Below, piece by piece: positions 6,390-6,411 of a stretch of DNA of 6,411 nucleotides (position 1 is its first letter; each line of letters begins with the position of its first letter). The stretch is taken from NCBI GenBank assembly GCA_023456995.1, contig JAEWNU010000281.1:1-6411 (forward strand). Direction: 5' to 3'. The notes under the pieces were generated by a model, which was not told the DNA's origin, made no database searches, and was given only the letters and a program-made list of their open reading frames with translations. Origin of the DNA: Bacillota bacterium. GTDB taxonomy: Bacteria > Bacillota > Clostridia > Oscillospirales > Ruminococcaceae. Both the position numbers and the translations under genes were made by a program.

Positions 6390-6411
6390 ATGGAAAGGCA
6401 CACTATGGTAT
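6390..6411 (+). CDS. Possible start of a further gene, cut by the window edge
   Basis: After the M20 stop, an AAGGA (6380-6384) lies 5 bases before ATG at 6390, and a GGAAAGG (6392-6398) lies 6 bases before ATG at 6405 in the same frame. Either could start a gene running off the window. A competing frame opens at ATG 6347, only 3 bases after the M20 stop, and is also open to the end (MDTFKRYLSKNKDKNGKAHY), but it has no good ribosome binding site. Too little remains to name a family or to choose between the frames. Confidence 0.3.

Noticed and set aside
1..6411. CRISPR array, tRNA/rRNA genes, insertion sequences, phage or toxin-antitoxin genes
   Set aside because: No regularly spaced direct repeats, no RNA-gene signatures, no transposase or integrase motifs, and no matching small gene pairs were seen on either strand.

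Overview
The window looks like an accessory catabolic locus from a Gram-positive bacterium, most likely a Clostridia-type Firmicute. The basis is strong purine-rich ribosome binding sites, a canonical sigma-A promoter, an intrinsic terminator, a TTG start, an RpiR/MurR-type regulator, and coding DNA of roughly balanced base composition around AT-rich control regions. The taxonomic placement is an inference from style and gene content.

Layout. Two transcription units diverge from a control region at 1730-2012. Leftward (minus strand) run an N-acyl-D-amino-acid deacylase (143-1729) and, 58 bp further on, the first 28 codons of a probable beta-lactamase-fold serine hydrolase cut off by the window edge (1-84). 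Rightward (plus strand) run an RpiR-family regulator (2013-2858), a multi-pass membrane transporter (2963-4267), a nitrilase-superfamily amidase (4292-5119), an intrinsic terminator (5131-5162) and an M20-family zinc amidohydrolase (5180-6343). A further gene may begin in the last 65 bases. The control region holds a near-perfect promoter for the regulator, a likely extended -10 promoter for the deacylase, and two 16-bp palindromes with the same outer arms (TGAAAA/TTTTCA) whose centres are 105 bp apart. They look like a paired operator. A 20-bp-arm inverted repeat fills half of the gap between regulator and transporter.

How the genes could work together. The transporter would import an amide-bonded compound. 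Three cytoplasmic hydrolases of unrelated folds (zinc amidohydrolase, Cys-Glu-Lys nitrilase fold, M20 zinc peptidase fold) would then release free amino acids, carboxylates and ammonia, with the RpiR-like protein as the local sensor. The deacylase implies N-acylated D-amino acids, or related N-acyl amino acids, as at least one substrate. No enzyme here fixes the natural compound, so the system reads as an uncharacterised module for scavenging N-acyl amino acids or amides. No tRNA, rRNA, CRISPR array, insertion sequence or phage gene was seen.
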